This document shows positions 24,136 to 32,980 of a stretch of 64,000 bases of DNA, one piece after another. Made by a program: the position numbers and the translations under genes. How positions within the stretch are numbered: position 1 is the stretch's first letter; the number at the start of each line of letters is the position of its first letter. Source of the DNA: Flavonifractor sp. An82 (GTDB lineage: Bacteria; Bacillota; Clostridia; Oscillospirales; Oscillospiraceae); assembly GCF_002159265.1 (NCBI RefSeq), contig NZ_NFHG01000001.1:186001-250000 (forward strand), in the 5' to 3' direction. The notes beneath the pieces were generated by a model. That model was not told where the DNA came from and searched no databases. It saw only the letters and a program-made list of their open reading frames with translations.

Positions 24136-24167
24136 GTCTCCAACATAAACAAACGGAGGTTTTTACC

Positions 24168-25388
24168 ATGGCTGACATTAAGAAAGTGGTACTCGCCTAT
24201 TCCGGCGGTCTGGATACATCCATCATCATCCCCTGGCTGAAGGAGAACTACGGCAACCCCGAGATCATCGCCGTGGCCGGCGACGTGGGCCAGAACGACG
24301 AGCTGGAGGGCCTGGAGGAGAAGGCCATCAAGACCGGTGCTTCCAAGCTGTACGTCATGGACCTGGTGGACGAGATGGTGGACGACGTCATCATCCCCTC
24401 CATGCAGATGGGCGCCAAGTATGAGGACTATCTGCTGGGCACCGCTTTTGCCCGGCCCGTCATTGCCAAGGGTCTGGTGGACATCGCCAAGAAGGAAGGG
24501 GCCGACGCCATTGCCCACGGCTGCACCGGCAAGGGCAACGACCAGATCCGTTTCGAGCTGGCCATCAAGCGCTTCGCCCCCGAGATGAAGATCATCGCCC
24601 CCTGGCGTGAGTGGTCCATCAAGAGCCGGAACGAGGAGATCGACTACGCCGAGGCCCACAACGTGCCTCTGAAGATCAACCGTGAGACCAGCTACTCCAA
24701 GGACAAGAACCTGTGGCACCTGTCCCACGAGGGCCTGGACCTGGAGGACCCCGCTTCCGAGCCTCAGTACGACAAGCCCGGCTTCCTGGAGATGGGCGTG
24801 TCTCCCGCCATGGCGCCCGACGCCCCCACCTATGTGACCATCGACTTTGAGAAGGGCTGGCCCGTGGCTGTGGACGGCGAGAAGATGAAGGCCTCCGACA
24901 TCATCCGCAAGCTGAACAAGCTGGGCGGCGACAACGGCATTGGCCTGCTGGACATCGTGGAGAACCGGATGACCGGCATGAAGGACCGGGGCGTGTACGA
25001 GACCCCCGGCGGCGCCATCCTGTACCGGGCCCACGAGGTGCTGGAGATGATCACCATCGACAAGGATACCGCCCACATGAAGAGCAAGCTGGCGGTGGAC
25101 TTCGCCGACCTGGTGTACAACGGCAAGTGGTTCACCCCCCTGCGGGAGGCCCTGTCCGCCTTTGCCACCGAGACTCAGAAGCACGTCACCGGCCAGGTGA
25201 AGCTGAAGCTCTACAAGGGCAACATCATCACCTCCGGCGTCACCTCTCCCGAGACCCTCTACTCCGAGGACATCGTCACCTTCCAGGAGAGCGACTACAA
25301 CCAGAACGATGCCACCGGCTTCATCAACCTGTGGGGCCTGCCTGATACCGTTCTCGCCCTCCGTGACCAGGGTAAGCTGAATAAGTAA
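24168..25388 (+). CDS. argG: Argininosuccinate synthase
   Basis: The ATG at 24168 follows AACGGAGGTTTTTACC. The 406-residue protein begins [20 protein letters not shown], with the nucleotide-binding AYSGGLDTS motif at residues 10-18. Conserved blocks [16 protein letters not shown] and [20 protein letters not shown] follow. It joins citrulline and aspartate at the expense of ATP. It opens a seven-gene cluster and is separated from argH by a palindromic repeat. Confidence 0.97.
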   Translation: MADIKKVVLAYSGGLDTSIIIPWLKENYGNPEIIAVAGDVGQNDELEGLEEKAIKTGASKLYVMDLVDEMVDDVIIPSMQMGAKYEDYLLGTAFARPVIAKGLVDIAKKEGADAIAHGCTGKGNDQIRFELAIKRFAPEMKIIAPWREWSIKSRNEEIDYAEAHNVPLKINRETSYSKDKNLWHLSHEGLDLEDPASEPQYDKPGFLEMGVSPAMAPDAPTYVTIDFEKGWPVAVDGEKMKASDIIRKLNKLGGDNGIGLLDIVENRMTGMKDRGVYETPGGAILYRAHEVLEMITIDKDTAHMKSKLAVDFADLVYNGKWFTPLREALSAFATETQKHVTGQVKLKLYKGNIITSGVTSPETLYSEDIVTFQESDYNQNDATGFINLWGLPDTVLALRDQGKLNK

Positions 25389-25400
25389 TTCGACATTTTC

Positions 25401-25459
25401 TGCGGGCGGCCGCAGGCCGTTCCTACCATTACCGTAGGGGCGGCCTGTGGTCGCCCGCA
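25401..25459. repeat. REP-like palindromic repeat between argG and argH
   Basis: The segment folds into one long hairpin: TGCGGGCGGCCGCAGGCCG pairs with CGGCCTGTGGTCGCCCGCA with two mismatches, with a second short pair CCTAC / GTAGG near the tip. No gene lies here. Such GC-rich palindromes (GTAGGGGCGGCC style) look like dispersed intergenic repeats and could alter mRNA stability within the operon. Confidence 0.65.
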
Positions 25460-25482
25460 ATCCAGATAGGGAGCGATCAATT

Positions 25483-26868
25483 ATGAAATTATGGGCCGGA
25501 CGGTTCCAGAAAGAGACCGATACACTGGTCAACGACTTCAACTCTTCCATCACCTTCGACGCCCGGATGTATAAAGAGGATATCGCCGGCTCCATCGCCC
25601 ATGCCACCATGCTGGGCAAGCAGGGCATCATTGAGGAGCACGAGGCGGAAAAGATCATCGAGGGCCTGAAAATTATCCTGGCGGACATCGACGCCGGGCA
25701 GGTGGAGTTCTCTCTGGAGAACGAGGATATCCACATGAACATTGAGACCATGCTCACCCAGCGCATCGGGGACACCGGCAAGCGGCTCCACACCGGCCGG
25801 TCCCGTAACGACCAGGTGGCGGTGGATTTCCGGCTGTATGTCAAGCAGGAGATCCCCAAGATCATCAACATGGTGCTGGACCTGGAGAAGGTCCTCATCA
25901 AAAAGGCGGAAGCCAACCTGGAGACCGTCATGCCGGGCTACACCCACATGCAGCGGGCCCAGCCCACCACCTTCGCCCACTACATGATGGCCTACGCCAA
26001 TATGCTCCGCCGGGACGTGACCCGGCTGGAGGACTGCCTGGAGCGGATGGACGAGTGCCCCCTGGGCGCCGGCGCCCTGGCCACCTCCACCTATCCCGTG
26101 GACCGGTTCCAGACTGCCGCCGCCCTGGGCTTCAAAAAGCCCACCGACAACTCCATGGATTCCGTGTCCGACCGGGACTTTGCCATTGAGTTTTTGTCTG
26201 CCTGCTCCATTCTCATGATGCACCTGTCCCGGTTCTCCGAGGAGATCATCCTCTGGTGCTCCTGGGAGTTCGAGTATGTGGAGCTGGACGACGCCTACTC
26301 CACCGGCTCCTCCATCATGCCCCAGAAGAAGAACCCCGACGTGGCCGAGCTGGTCCGGGGCAAGACCGGCCGGGTGTACGGCTCCCTCATCACCCTGCTC
26401 ACCGTCATGAAGGGCCTGCCCCTGGCCTACAATAAGGACATGCAGGAGGACAAGGAGCCCGTCTTTGACGCCATCGACACCGTGGAGATGTGCATTCCTG
26501 TCTTTACCGCCATGCTGGACACCCTCACCGTCCTGCCCAAGAATATGAGAAACGCGGCCTCCGGCGGCTTCATCAACGCCACCGACTGCGCCGACTACCT
26601 GACCAAGAAGGACATGCCCTTCCGGGAGGCCTACATGATCGTGGGCCGGCTGGTCAACCTGTGCATCAAGGCGGGTGAGACCCTGGACACCCTGCCCCTG
26701 AAGGACTTCCGCTCTATCTCCAACCTGTTCGACGCCGACGTGTATCAGGCTCTGGAGCTCAAGACCTGCGTCAACGGCCGCAAGGTCTACGGCGGCCCCG
26801 CCAAGGAGGCCGTGGAGCAGCAGATCGCCAACATCAAGGCCTTTGTGGAGGAGAGAGTCCATGGTTAG
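25483..26868 (+). CDS. argH: Argininosuccinate lyase
   Basis: The start MKLWAGRF at 25483 is typical of ArgH, and an upstream in-frame start lies inside the palindromic repeat. The 461-residue protein carries the fumarase-superfamily signature GSSIMPQKKNPD near residues 276-287 and the TGRSRNDQVA segment. It splits argininosuccinate into arginine and fumarate. The last codons now read EERVHG-stop because of a downstream insertion; a second copy of the original end (EERVHE) lies at 27007-27083. Confidence 0.96.
   Translation: MKLWAGRFQKETDTLVNDFNSSITFDARMYKEDIAGSIAHATMLGKQGIIEEHEAEKIIEGLKIILADIDAGQVEFSLENEDIHMNIETMLTQRIGDTGKRLHTGRSRNDQVAVDFRLYVKQEIPKIINMVLDLEKVLIKKAEANLETVMPGYTHMQRAQPTTFAHYMMAYANMLRRDVTRLEDCLERMDECPLGAGALATSTYPVDRFQTAAALGFKKPTDNSMDSVSDRDFAIEFLSACSILMMHLSRFSEEIILWCSWEFEYVELDDAYSTGSSIMPQKKNPDVAELVRGKTGRVYGSLITLLTVMKGLPLAYNKDMQEDKEPVFDAIDTVEMCIPVFTAMLDTLTVLPKNMRNAASGGFINATDCADYLTKKDMPFREAYMIVGRLVNLCIKAGETLDTLPLKDFRSISNLFDADVYQALELKTCVNGRKVYGGPAKEAVEQQIANIKAFVEERVHG
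26787..26863 (+). repeat. Direct repeat copy A (argH 3' end)
   Basis: These 77 bases, running from CTACGGCGG to GTCCATG, are repeated identically at 27007-27083, exactly 220 bases away. This copy is the functional 3' end of argH. Confidence 0.9.
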
Positions 26869-27006
26869 TTGTGCCGCCGTAGACCAGCGCGTCAAGCGGC
26901 GCGTACAAGCGTTTTGCCAAGGGCAAAACCTTGGCGCAGGCGGAATTCACTTCCGCCGAGCATGGAAAGGAAACTGGGGCCCCCGCGGGGCCTGCCCCGT
27001 GGGGAA
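26864..27006. repeat. 143-bp insert between the two argH-end copies
   Basis: The insert contains short internal inverted repeats such as GTTTTGCC / GGCAAAAC and a GGCCCCCGCGGGGCC palindrome. It does not carry a convincing gene, although both flanking frames run through parts of it. The composition and hairpins suggest a dispersed intergenic element. It interrupts the former four-base overlap of argH and argC. Confidence 0.6.
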
Positions 27007-27083
27007 CTACGGCGGCCCCGCCAAGGAGGCCGTGGAGCAGCAGATCGCCAACATCAAGGCCTTTGTGGAGGAGAGAGTCCATG
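27007..27083 (+). repeat. Direct repeat copy B, carrying the argC ribosome-binding site
   Basis: This copy ends in GAGGAGAGAGTCCATG, so it keeps the ribosome-binding site and start codon of argC. Its own frame still encodes the old argH C-terminus ending EERVHE, now detached from the gene. Confidence 0.9.
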
Positions 27084-28022
27084 AGTAAGCCCAAGGTATT
27101 CATCGACGGTCAGGAGGGCACCACCGGTCTTCAGATCCATGACCGGCTGGCGGGCCGGGAGGATATCGAGCTGCTGGTCATTGATCCTGACAAGCGAAAA
27201 GACTTGACAGAAAGAAAGCACCTTATCAACGAGGCCGACCTGGTGTTCCTCTGCCTGCCCGACGCCGCGGCGGTGGAGGCGGTGGGACTCATTGAGAACT
27301 CCCGTACCCGGGTCATCGACGCCTCCACCGCCCACCGCACCGCCCCCGGCTGGGTGTACGGCTTCCCGGAGCTGTACAAAAACCCCCGGGAAGTGATCGG
27401 GAAGGCCCGGTTTGTGGCCAATCCCGGCTGCCACGCCACCGGGTTCCTGGCTGCCGCAGCCCCTCTGGTGTCCATGCGCATTCTGCCCAAGGATTACCCC
27501 CTGACCTGCTACTCCCTCACCGGCTACTCCGGCGGCGGCAAGAAGATGATCGCCCAGTATGAGGGAGGGGAGAAAGGGGAAGAGCTTTACAGCCCGAGAG
27601 TGTACGGAACCACCCTCCGGCACAAGCATCTGCCTGAAATGCAGAAGATCTCCGGCCTGGACACTCCGCCGGTGTTTACCCCGGTGGTGGACGACTACTA
27701 CAAGGGCATGGCCACCACCATCTTCCTCCACAACCGCTACCTGGTGGGCCAGCCCACCGCCAAGGAACTGAGCCTGATCCTGCTGGCCTACTATGCCGGC
27801 CAGCCCCTGGTGAGCGTGGCTCCCTATACGGAGGAGCCCGCCTATCTGGCGGCCAACGCCCTGGCGGGCACCGACAGGCTGGAGCTCACCGTCAGCGGCC
27901 ACGAGGGCCAGTCCATCGTCACCGCCCGGTTTGACAACCTGGGCAAGGGAGCCTCCGGCGCGGCGGTGCAGAACATGAATCTGATGCTGGGCTTTGAGGA
28001 GACCTGCGGCCTGGCGCTGTAA
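27081..28022 (+). CDS. argC: N-acetyl-gamma-glutamyl-phosphate reductase, short type
   Basis: The ATG at 27081 has GAGGAGAGAGTCC before it, so the upstream extension through the repeat is not used. The 313-residue protein matches the shorter (type 2) ArgC, with MSKPKVFIDGQEGTTGLQIH at the start and catalytic Cys117 in NPGCHATG. It reduces N-acetylglutamyl phosphate with NADPH in ornithine synthesis. Insertion of the upstream repeat seems to have preserved its translation signals. Confidence 0.95.
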   Translation: MSKPKVFIDGQEGTTGLQIHDRLAGREDIELLVIDPDKRKDLTERKHLINEADLVFLCLPDAAAVEAVGLIENSRTRVIDASTAHRTAPGWVYGFPELYKNPREVIGKARFVANPGCHATGFLAAAAPLVSMRILPKDYPLTCYSLTGYSGGGKKMIAQYEGGEKGEELYSPRVYGTTLRHKHLPEMQKISGLDTPPVFTPVVDDYYKGMATTIFLHNRYLVGQPTAKELSLILLAYYAGQPLVSVAPYTEEPAYLAANALAGTDRLELTVSGHEGQSIVTARFDNLGKGASGAAVQNMNLMLGFEETCGLAL

Positions 28023-28041
28023 GAAAAGAGGAGTGAACGAT

Positions 28042-29304
28042 ATGAAACAGATCCCCGGCGGCGTCACCGCCCCCAAGGGTTTTACCGCGTCCGGCGTCCA
28101 CTGCGGCGTGAAGAAAGGCAAGGGGGACGGCAATCAGCCCCCCATGAGCAAGATGCCCGAGGTGCTGGAGGGCAAAAAGGATTTGGCCCTCATCGTGTCT
28201 GAGCAGCCCTGTGTGGCGGCTGCCGTGTACACCATGAACCGGGTGAAGGCCGCCCCTCTGTACGTTACCATGGACCACCTGGAGAACGGCGAGGCTCAGG
28301 CCATCGTGGCCAATTCCGGCAACGCCAACGCCTGCGCCCCCAACAGCCATGAGCACGCCGAGACCATGTGCCAGCTGGCCGCCCAGGCCACCGGCCTGAA
28401 GGCCTCCGACTTCGTGGTGGCCTCCACCGGCGTCATCGGCCAGGAGCTGAACATCGACGCCATCGCCCAGGGCATGCCTGCCGCCGCCGCCGCCCTGTCC
28501 AAGGACGGCTCCGACGCCGCGGCCAACGCCATCATGACCACCGACACGGTGAAGAAGGAGCTGTCGGTGACCTGCTCCATCGGGGGCAAGACGGTGACCA
28601 TCGGCGCCATTGCCAAGGGCTCCGGCATGATCCACCCCAATATGGGCACCATGCTGTGCTTTGTCACCACCGACTGCGCCATCACCCACGAGATGCTCAC
28701 CGACGCCCTCCATGAGATCGTCCCCCGCACCTTCAACCGGGTGACGGTGGACGGAGACACCTCCACCAACGACATGTGCGTGGTGCTGGCCAACTCCATG
28801 GCGGGCAACGAGCTCATCGAGTGGAAGGATGACAGCTACACCGTCTTCTACAAGACCCTCTATTACGTCTTTGAGCAGCTGGCCCGCTCCATCGCCGCCG
28901 ACGGCGAGGGCGCCAGCAAGCTCATCACCTGCACTGTCACCAACGCCCGCAGCGAGGAGAGCGCCGAGCGGCTTGCCAAGGCGGTGGTGGGCTCCTCCCT
29001 GGTGAAGGCCGCCATGTTCGGCTCCGACGCCAACTGGGGCCGGGTGCTGTGCGCCATGGGCTACTCCAAGGCCCCCTTCCGGCCCGAGTTCGTGGACGTC
29101 CATTTCTCCTCCGCCGTGGGTGAGATCCTGGTATGCCAGCAGGGCGCCGGGGTGGACTTTGACGAGGAGGCCGCCAAGAGCATCCTGTCCCAGGATGAGG
29201 TGGTCATCCATGTGGACCTCCACGAGGGGGAGCACGAGGCCACCTGCTGGGGCTGCGATCTGACCTACGACTACGTGAAGATCAACGGCGACTACCGCAC
29301 CTGA
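28042..29304 (+). CDS. argJ: Bifunctional ornithine acetyltransferase / N-acetylglutamate synthase
   Basis: The start MKQIPGGVTAPKGF at 28042 has an AAAAGAGGAGTGAACG ribosome-binding site. The 420-residue protein carries the self-cleavage region KGSGMIHPNMGTMLCF, with the new N-terminal Thr of the beta chain at about residue 203. ArgJ recycles the acetyl group from N-acetylornithine to glutamate, and many members also make N-acetylglutamate from acetyl-CoA. The lack of an argA or argE nearby fits the cyclic pathway. Confidence 0.96.
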   Translation: MKQIPGGVTAPKGFTASGVHCGVKKGKGDGNQPPMSKMPEVLEGKKDLALIVSEQPCVAAAVYTMNRVKAAPLYVTMDHLENGEAQAIVANSGNANACAPNSHEHAETMCQLAAQATGLKASDFVVASTGVIGQELNIDAIAQGMPAAAAALSKDGSDAAANAIMTTDTVKKELSVTCSIGGKTVTIGAIAKGSGMIHPNMGTMLCFVTTDCAITHEMLTDALHEIVPRTFNRVTVDGDTSTNDMCVVLANSMAGNELIEWKDDSYTVFYKTLYYVFEQLARSIAADGEGASKLITCTVTNARSEESAERLAKAVVGSSLVKAAMFGSDANWGRVLCAMGYSKAPFRPEFVDVHFSSAVGEILVCQQGAGVDFDEEAAKSILSQDEVVIHVDLHEGEHEATCWGCDLTYDYVKINGDYRT

Positions 29305-29341
29305 TCGGACCATATCTTTGATATTATCTGGGGGGATTCCC

Positions 29342-30196
29342 ATGTCATTCAGCGAGGTGGACCGGGCCAAGGTACTGGCCGAGGCCCTGCCCTATATTCA
29401 GAAGTACTACGGCAAGACCGTGGTGGTGAAATACGGCGGCAACGCCATGATCTCCGACGAGCTGCGCCAGGCCGTCATCTCCGACATCATCCTGCTCCAT
29501 CTGGTGGGCATTCGGGTGGTGGTGGTCCACGGCGGCGGGCCGGAGATCACCGAGATGCTGAACAAGATCGGCAAGGAGTCCAAGTTTGTGGACGGCCTGC
29601 GCTACACCGATGAGGAGACCATGGAAGTGGTCCAGCAGGTGCTGTGCGGCAAGGTGAACAAGAACCTGGTGGCCACCCTCAACCGGATGGGCGGCAAGGC
29701 CATCGGCCTGTGCGGCATGGACGCCGGGCTCTTCCAGGCCAAAAAGCTGGATGAGAAGTACGGCCTGGTGGGCGAGATCACCGCCATGGAGCCTCAGCTG
29801 GTGGTGGACGCCCTGAAGGACGGCTATATCCCGGTGGTGTCCACCGTGGCCCAGGGCATCGACGACGAGAACGCCTACAACATCAACGCCGATACCGCCG
29901 CCGCCAAGCTGGCCACCGCGCTGAAGGCGGAGAAGCTGATCCTGCTCACCGATGTGCGGGGCCTGATGATGGACCCCAAGAACGACAACACCCTGCTGCC
30001 GGTGGTGCGCCTGTCCCAGGTGCCCGGTCTGGTGCAGGACGGGGTCATCAAGGGGGGCATGATCCCCAAGGTGGAGTGCTGTGTGGAGGCGGTGCGCTCC
30101 GGCGTGGAGAACGCCATCATTCTGGATGGCCGCATCCCCCATTCCATTCTCATTGAGCTTTTGTCCGACGAGGGCATCGGCACCATGCTGCTGTGA
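29342..30196 (+). CDS. argB: Acetylglutamate kinase
   Basis: The ATG at 29342, with a GGGGGGATTCCC site, is favoured over an in-frame upstream TTG. The 284-residue protein has the amino-acid kinase fold: VVVKYGGNAM near residue 23, VVVHGGGPEI near residues 60-69 and the ADTAAAKLATAL segment. It phosphorylates N-acetylglutamate. It sits between argJ and argD in the usual order. Confidence 0.96.
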   Translation: MSFSEVDRAKVLAEALPYIQKYYGKTVVVKYGGNAMISDELRQAVISDIILLHLVGIRVVVVHGGGPEITEMLNKIGKESKFVDGLRYTDEETMEVVQQVLCGKVNKNLVATLNRMGGKAIGLCGMDAGLFQAKKLDEKYGLVGEITAMEPQLVVDALKDGYIPVVSTVAQGIDDENAYNINADTAAAKLATALKAEKLILLTDVRGLMMDPKNDNTLLPVVRLSQVPGLVQDGVIKGGMIPKVECCVEAVRSGVENAIILDGRIPHSILIELLSDEGIGTMLL

Positions 30197-30202
30197 GGTG
30201 AT

Positions 30203-31384
30203 ATGATGGACCATAAGGAATTGGTGGAACTGGACCACCAGTATATGATGCAGACCTATGGCCGGTTCGACGTGGATATCGACCACGGCCAGGGCGCCAC
30301 CCTGTATGACCTGGCGGGGAAGGAGTACATCGACTTCTCCTCCGGCATCGGCGTCAACTCCATCGGCTACGCCAACCCCAGATGGGTGGAGGCCATTGCC
30401 AACCAGGCCATGAAGCTGGGCCATATCTCCAACCTGTTCTACTCTCAGCCCTATGCCAGGCTGGCCCAGACGCTGTGTGAGCGCTCCGGCATGGCGGCGG
30501 CCTTCTTCGGCAACTCGGGCGCCGAGGCCAACGAGGGTATAATCAAGCTGGCCCGGAAATACTCTTATGATAAGTACGGCAAGGGACGGGGTACCATCAT
30601 CACCCTGAAAAACTCCTTCCACGGCCGTACCATCACCACCCTGAACGCCACCGGCCAGGATGTGTTCCACAACTACTTCTTCCCCTTTACCGAGGGCTTC
30701 CGGTATGCTCAGGCGGGCAGCATGGACTCCCTCCAGGAGGTGTCGGGCCACGACGTGTGCGCCGTCATGCTGGAGCTGGTGCAGGGGGAGGGGGGCGTGC
30801 TCCCCATGGACCCGGCCTATGTCCATGATCTGGCGGTGCTGTGCGCCGAGCGGGACTGGCTGCTGCTGGTGGACGAGGTGCAGACCGGCGTAGGCCGTAC
30901 CGGTACCCTGTTTGCCTTCCAGCAGTACGGCATCATCCCCGACGCGGTGTCCTTTGCCAAGGGCATCGCCGGCGGCCTGCCCATGGGCGGCGTGCTGGCC
31001 AACGAGCGCTGCCGGGAGGTGCTGGGTCCCGGCACCCACGCCTCCACCTTCGGCGGCAACCCCATCTGCGCCGCCGCCGCTCAGGTGGTGCTGGACACCC
31101 TGGACGAGGACGCCCTGGCCCAGGTGACCGAGAAGGGCAACTATATCCGCACCCGCATCGAGCACATGGGCCTGTCCAGCCTGGGCCAGACCCGGGGCCT
31201 GGGCATGATGATCGGCGTGGAGGTACGGGGCGAGGAGAGCAACAAGGTGCTGGCAGCCCGGCTGATTCGGAACGGCCTGCTGGTACTCACCGCGGGCTCC
31301 GCCCTGCGGCTGCTGCCCCCCCTGACCATCTCCATGCAGGAGATCGACAAGGGCCTTGCCATTATGCAGGAGACCCTGCTGTAA
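30203..31384 (+). CDS. argD: Acetylornithine aminotransferase
   Basis: The 393-residue protein is a class III PLP aminotransferase. Likely PLP-binding Lys253 lies in SFAKGIAGG, and GNSGAEANEGIIKLARKY and HASTFGGNP are conserved blocks. It converts N-acetylglutamate semialdehyde to N-acetylornithine with glutamate as donor. A TGTGAGGTGAT site precedes the start at 30203; 30206 is an alternative start one codon on. argF follows 31 bases later. Confidence 0.95.
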   Translation: MMDHKELVELDHQYMMQTYGRFDVDIDHGQGATLYDLAGKEYIDFSSGIGVNSIGYANPRWVEAIANQAMKLGHISNLFYSQPYARLAQTLCERSGMAAAFFGNSGAEANEGIIKLARKYSYDKYGKGRGTIITLKNSFHGRTITTLNATGQDVFHNYFFPFTEGFRYAQAGSMDSLQEVSGHDVCAVMLELVQGEGGVLPMDPAYVHDLAVLCAERDWLLLVDEVQTGVGRTGTLFAFQQYGIIPDAVSFAKGIAGGLPMGGVLANERCREVLGPGTHASTFGGNPICAAAAQVVLDTLDEDALAQVTEKGNYIRTRIEHMGLSSLGQTRGLGMMIGVEVRGEESNKVLAARLIRNGLLVLTAGSALRLLPPLTISMQEIDKGLAIMQETLL

Positions 31385-31415
31385 CGACCGGAAAAGAATA
31401 GACGAGGTGAAAACA

Positions 31416-32336
31416 ATGAAAAAAGATCTGCTCAAGCTGCTGGACCTGACCCCCGCTGATATCGTCAAGATCCTGGATACCGCCGACCAGATGAAATACA
31501 ACCAGAAGCATGGCCTGACCCACCACTATCTGGAGGGCAAGACCCTGGCCATGATCTTTGAGAAGAACTCCACCCGTACCCGGGTCTCCTTTGAGACCGG
31601 TATGTTCCAGCTGGGCGGCCACGCCCTCTTCCTCTCCGGCAAGGAGAGCCAGATCGGCCGGGGCGAGCCCATCGAGGACACCGCCCGGGTGCTCAGCCGC
31701 TACTGCGACGGCATCATGATCCGCACCTTCGGCCAGGCCGAGGTGGAGACCCTGGCCAAGTATTCCTCCATTCCGGTCATCAATGGCCTGACCGACTTTG
31801 CCCACCCCTGCCAGGTGCTGGCCGACCTGATGACCATCCGGGAGCACAAGTCCCGGCTGGAGGGCCTGAAGCTGTGCTATGTGGGCGACGGCAACAACAT
31901 GGCAAACTCCCTCATCGTGGGCGGCCTGAAGGTGGGTATGACGGTATCCGTGGCCTGCCCCGAGGGCTACGACCCCGATCCCAAGGTACTGGAGTTTGCC
32001 CAGACCTACGGGGACAAGTTCACCCTGTGCCGGGACCCCAAGGAGGCGGCTGCCGGCGCCGATGCCCTGTTCACCGACGTGTGGGCCTCCATGGGCCAGG
32101 AGGGCGAGGCCGCAAAGCGCCGGGCCGTCTTTGAGGGTGTTTACCAGATCAACGATGAACTGCTGGCGGTGGCCAATCCCGGCGCCATGGTGCAGCACTG
32201 CCTGCCCGCCCACCGGGGGGAGGAGATCACCGCTGAGGTCTTCGAGGCCCACGCCCAGGAGATCTTTGACGAGGCGGAGAACCGCCTCCACGCCCAGAAG
32301 GCGGTCATGTACCTGCTGATGAAGGGCGACGAGTAA
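31416..32336 (+). CDS. argF: Ornithine carbamoyltransferase
   Basis: The ATG at 31416 follows GACGAGGTGAAAACA. The 306-residue protein has the carbamoyl-phosphate motif STRT (residues 52-55) and the ornithine-binding HCLPAH motif (261-266), with HPCQVLADLMTI between them. It makes citrulline, which argG then uses, so the cluster runs from glutamate to arginine. A strong terminator lies just downstream. Confidence 0.96.
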   Translation: MKKDLLKLLDLTPADIVKILDTADQMKYNQKHGLTHHYLEGKTLAMIFEKNSTRTRVSFETGMFQLGGHALFLSGKESQIGRGEPIEDTARVLSRYCDGIMIRTFGQAEVETLAKYSSIPVINGLTDFAHPCQVLADLMTIREHKSRLEGLKLCYVGDGNNMANSLIVGGLKVGMTVSVACPEGYDPDPKVLEFAQTYGDKFTLCRDPKEAAAGADALFTDVWASMGQEGEAAKRRAVFEGVYQINDELLAVANPGAMVQHCLPAHRGEEITAEVFEAHAQEIFDEAENRLHAQKAVMYLLMKGDE

Positions 32337-32350
32337 AGGGTTTCCCACCA

Positions 32351-32389
32351 GACCGGCCCCGTACCCACGGGGCCGGTCTCTGTTTTCTT
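32351..32389 (+). terminator. Terminator of the arginine operon
   Basis: A 12-bp perfect stem GACCGGCCCCGT / ACGGGGCCGGTC with a four-base loop is followed by TCTGTTTTCTT. Confidence 0.85.
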
Positions 32390-32410
32390 ACGCACCGGTA
32401 TGTTTTTTTC

Positions 32411-32439
32411 TTGACGGAGGGCCGGTTCAGTGTTATAGT
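32411..32439 (+). promoter_or_regulatory. Promoter of the cold-shock gene
   Basis: TTGACG (32411-32416) and TATAGT (32434-32439) are 17 bases apart. The predicted start of transcription lies about 120 bases before the coding region, giving a long leader. Confidence 0.8.
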
Positions 32440-32466
32440 ATTCTGGTAGTCTAAATGTACGGCCTG

Positions 32467-32535
32467 AACTCACATTTTTGTAGTCATCGTCGCTTCTTCA
32501 GACGATGCCCAAAAGTGTGAGTTTTCTTGTCATTT
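32467..32535 (+). promoter_or_regulatory. Structured leader hairpin of the cold-shock mRNA
   Basis: Arms AACTCACATTTTT and AAAAGTGTGAGTT enclose a perfect inner stem CATCGTC / GACGATG and are followed by TTTCTTGTCATTT. The shape fits an attenuator or a temperature-responsive fold in the csp leader. Confidence 0.6.
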
Positions 32536-32568
32536 AGCACGAAATTTTTTGCAGGAGGTACCATTATT

Positions 32569-32781
32569 ATGTATCACGGTACTGTCAAGTGGTTCAACGA
32601 GACCAAGGGCTTCGGCTTCATCTCCAACGACGAGGGCGGCGACGACGTGTTCGTGCACTTCTCCGCCATCGTGTGCGACGGCTTCAAGACCCTTCAGGAG
32701 GGTCAGAAGGTGACCTACGACGTGGAGCCCGATCCCAAGAACGCTGACAAGCTGCGCGCTGTCAACGTGGTGGCCGCTTGA
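32569..32781 (+). CDS. cspA: Cold-shock protein (CspA family)
   Basis: The ATG at 32569 has a GCAGGAGGTACC ribosome-binding site. The 70-residue protein holds both RNA-binding motifs, GFGFI and DVFVHF ([12 protein letters not shown] and [10 protein letters not shown]), in a single cold-shock domain. It binds single-stranded RNA and DNA and helps translation at low temperature. A long structured leader with its own promoter precedes it and a terminator follows, so it is a single-gene unit. Confidence 0.95.
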   Translation: MYHGTVKWFNETKGFGFISNDEGGDDVFVHFSAIVCDGFKTLQEGQKVTYDVEPDPKNADKLRAVNVVAA

Positions 32782-32806
32782 TCGTAAAGATATAAAGCCA
32801 CAGAAA

Positions 32807-32838
32807 GCAGACCGACAAAACCTGTCGGTCTGCTTTTT
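32807..32838 (+). terminator. Terminator of the cold-shock gene
   Basis: A 10-bp stem GCAGACCGAC / GTCGGTCTGC with a seven-base loop is followed by TTTTTC. Confidence 0.85.
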
Positions 32839-32980
32839 CATTTCCGTTGACAAGCAGGGGAAAGAATGGTACATTTCTACATAGATGAGCCATTGAAAAT
32901 GGAACAAAACGCCGGTTTGCCAGCATGGCGGAGCCGGCGCATTTTCGTTGGAAAATGGAAGGATGAAGGAGTGAAGGACC

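Noticed and set aside
26931-27088. Upstream extension of argC through the duplicated region
   Set aside because: The extra residues are translated from the insert and the argH copy; the ribosome-binding site directly before 27081 is better.
29345-31501. A 718-codon minus-strand frame opposite argB and argD
   Set aside because: High-GC shadow with His/Gly-rich low-complexity sequence; argB and argD on the other strand are certain.
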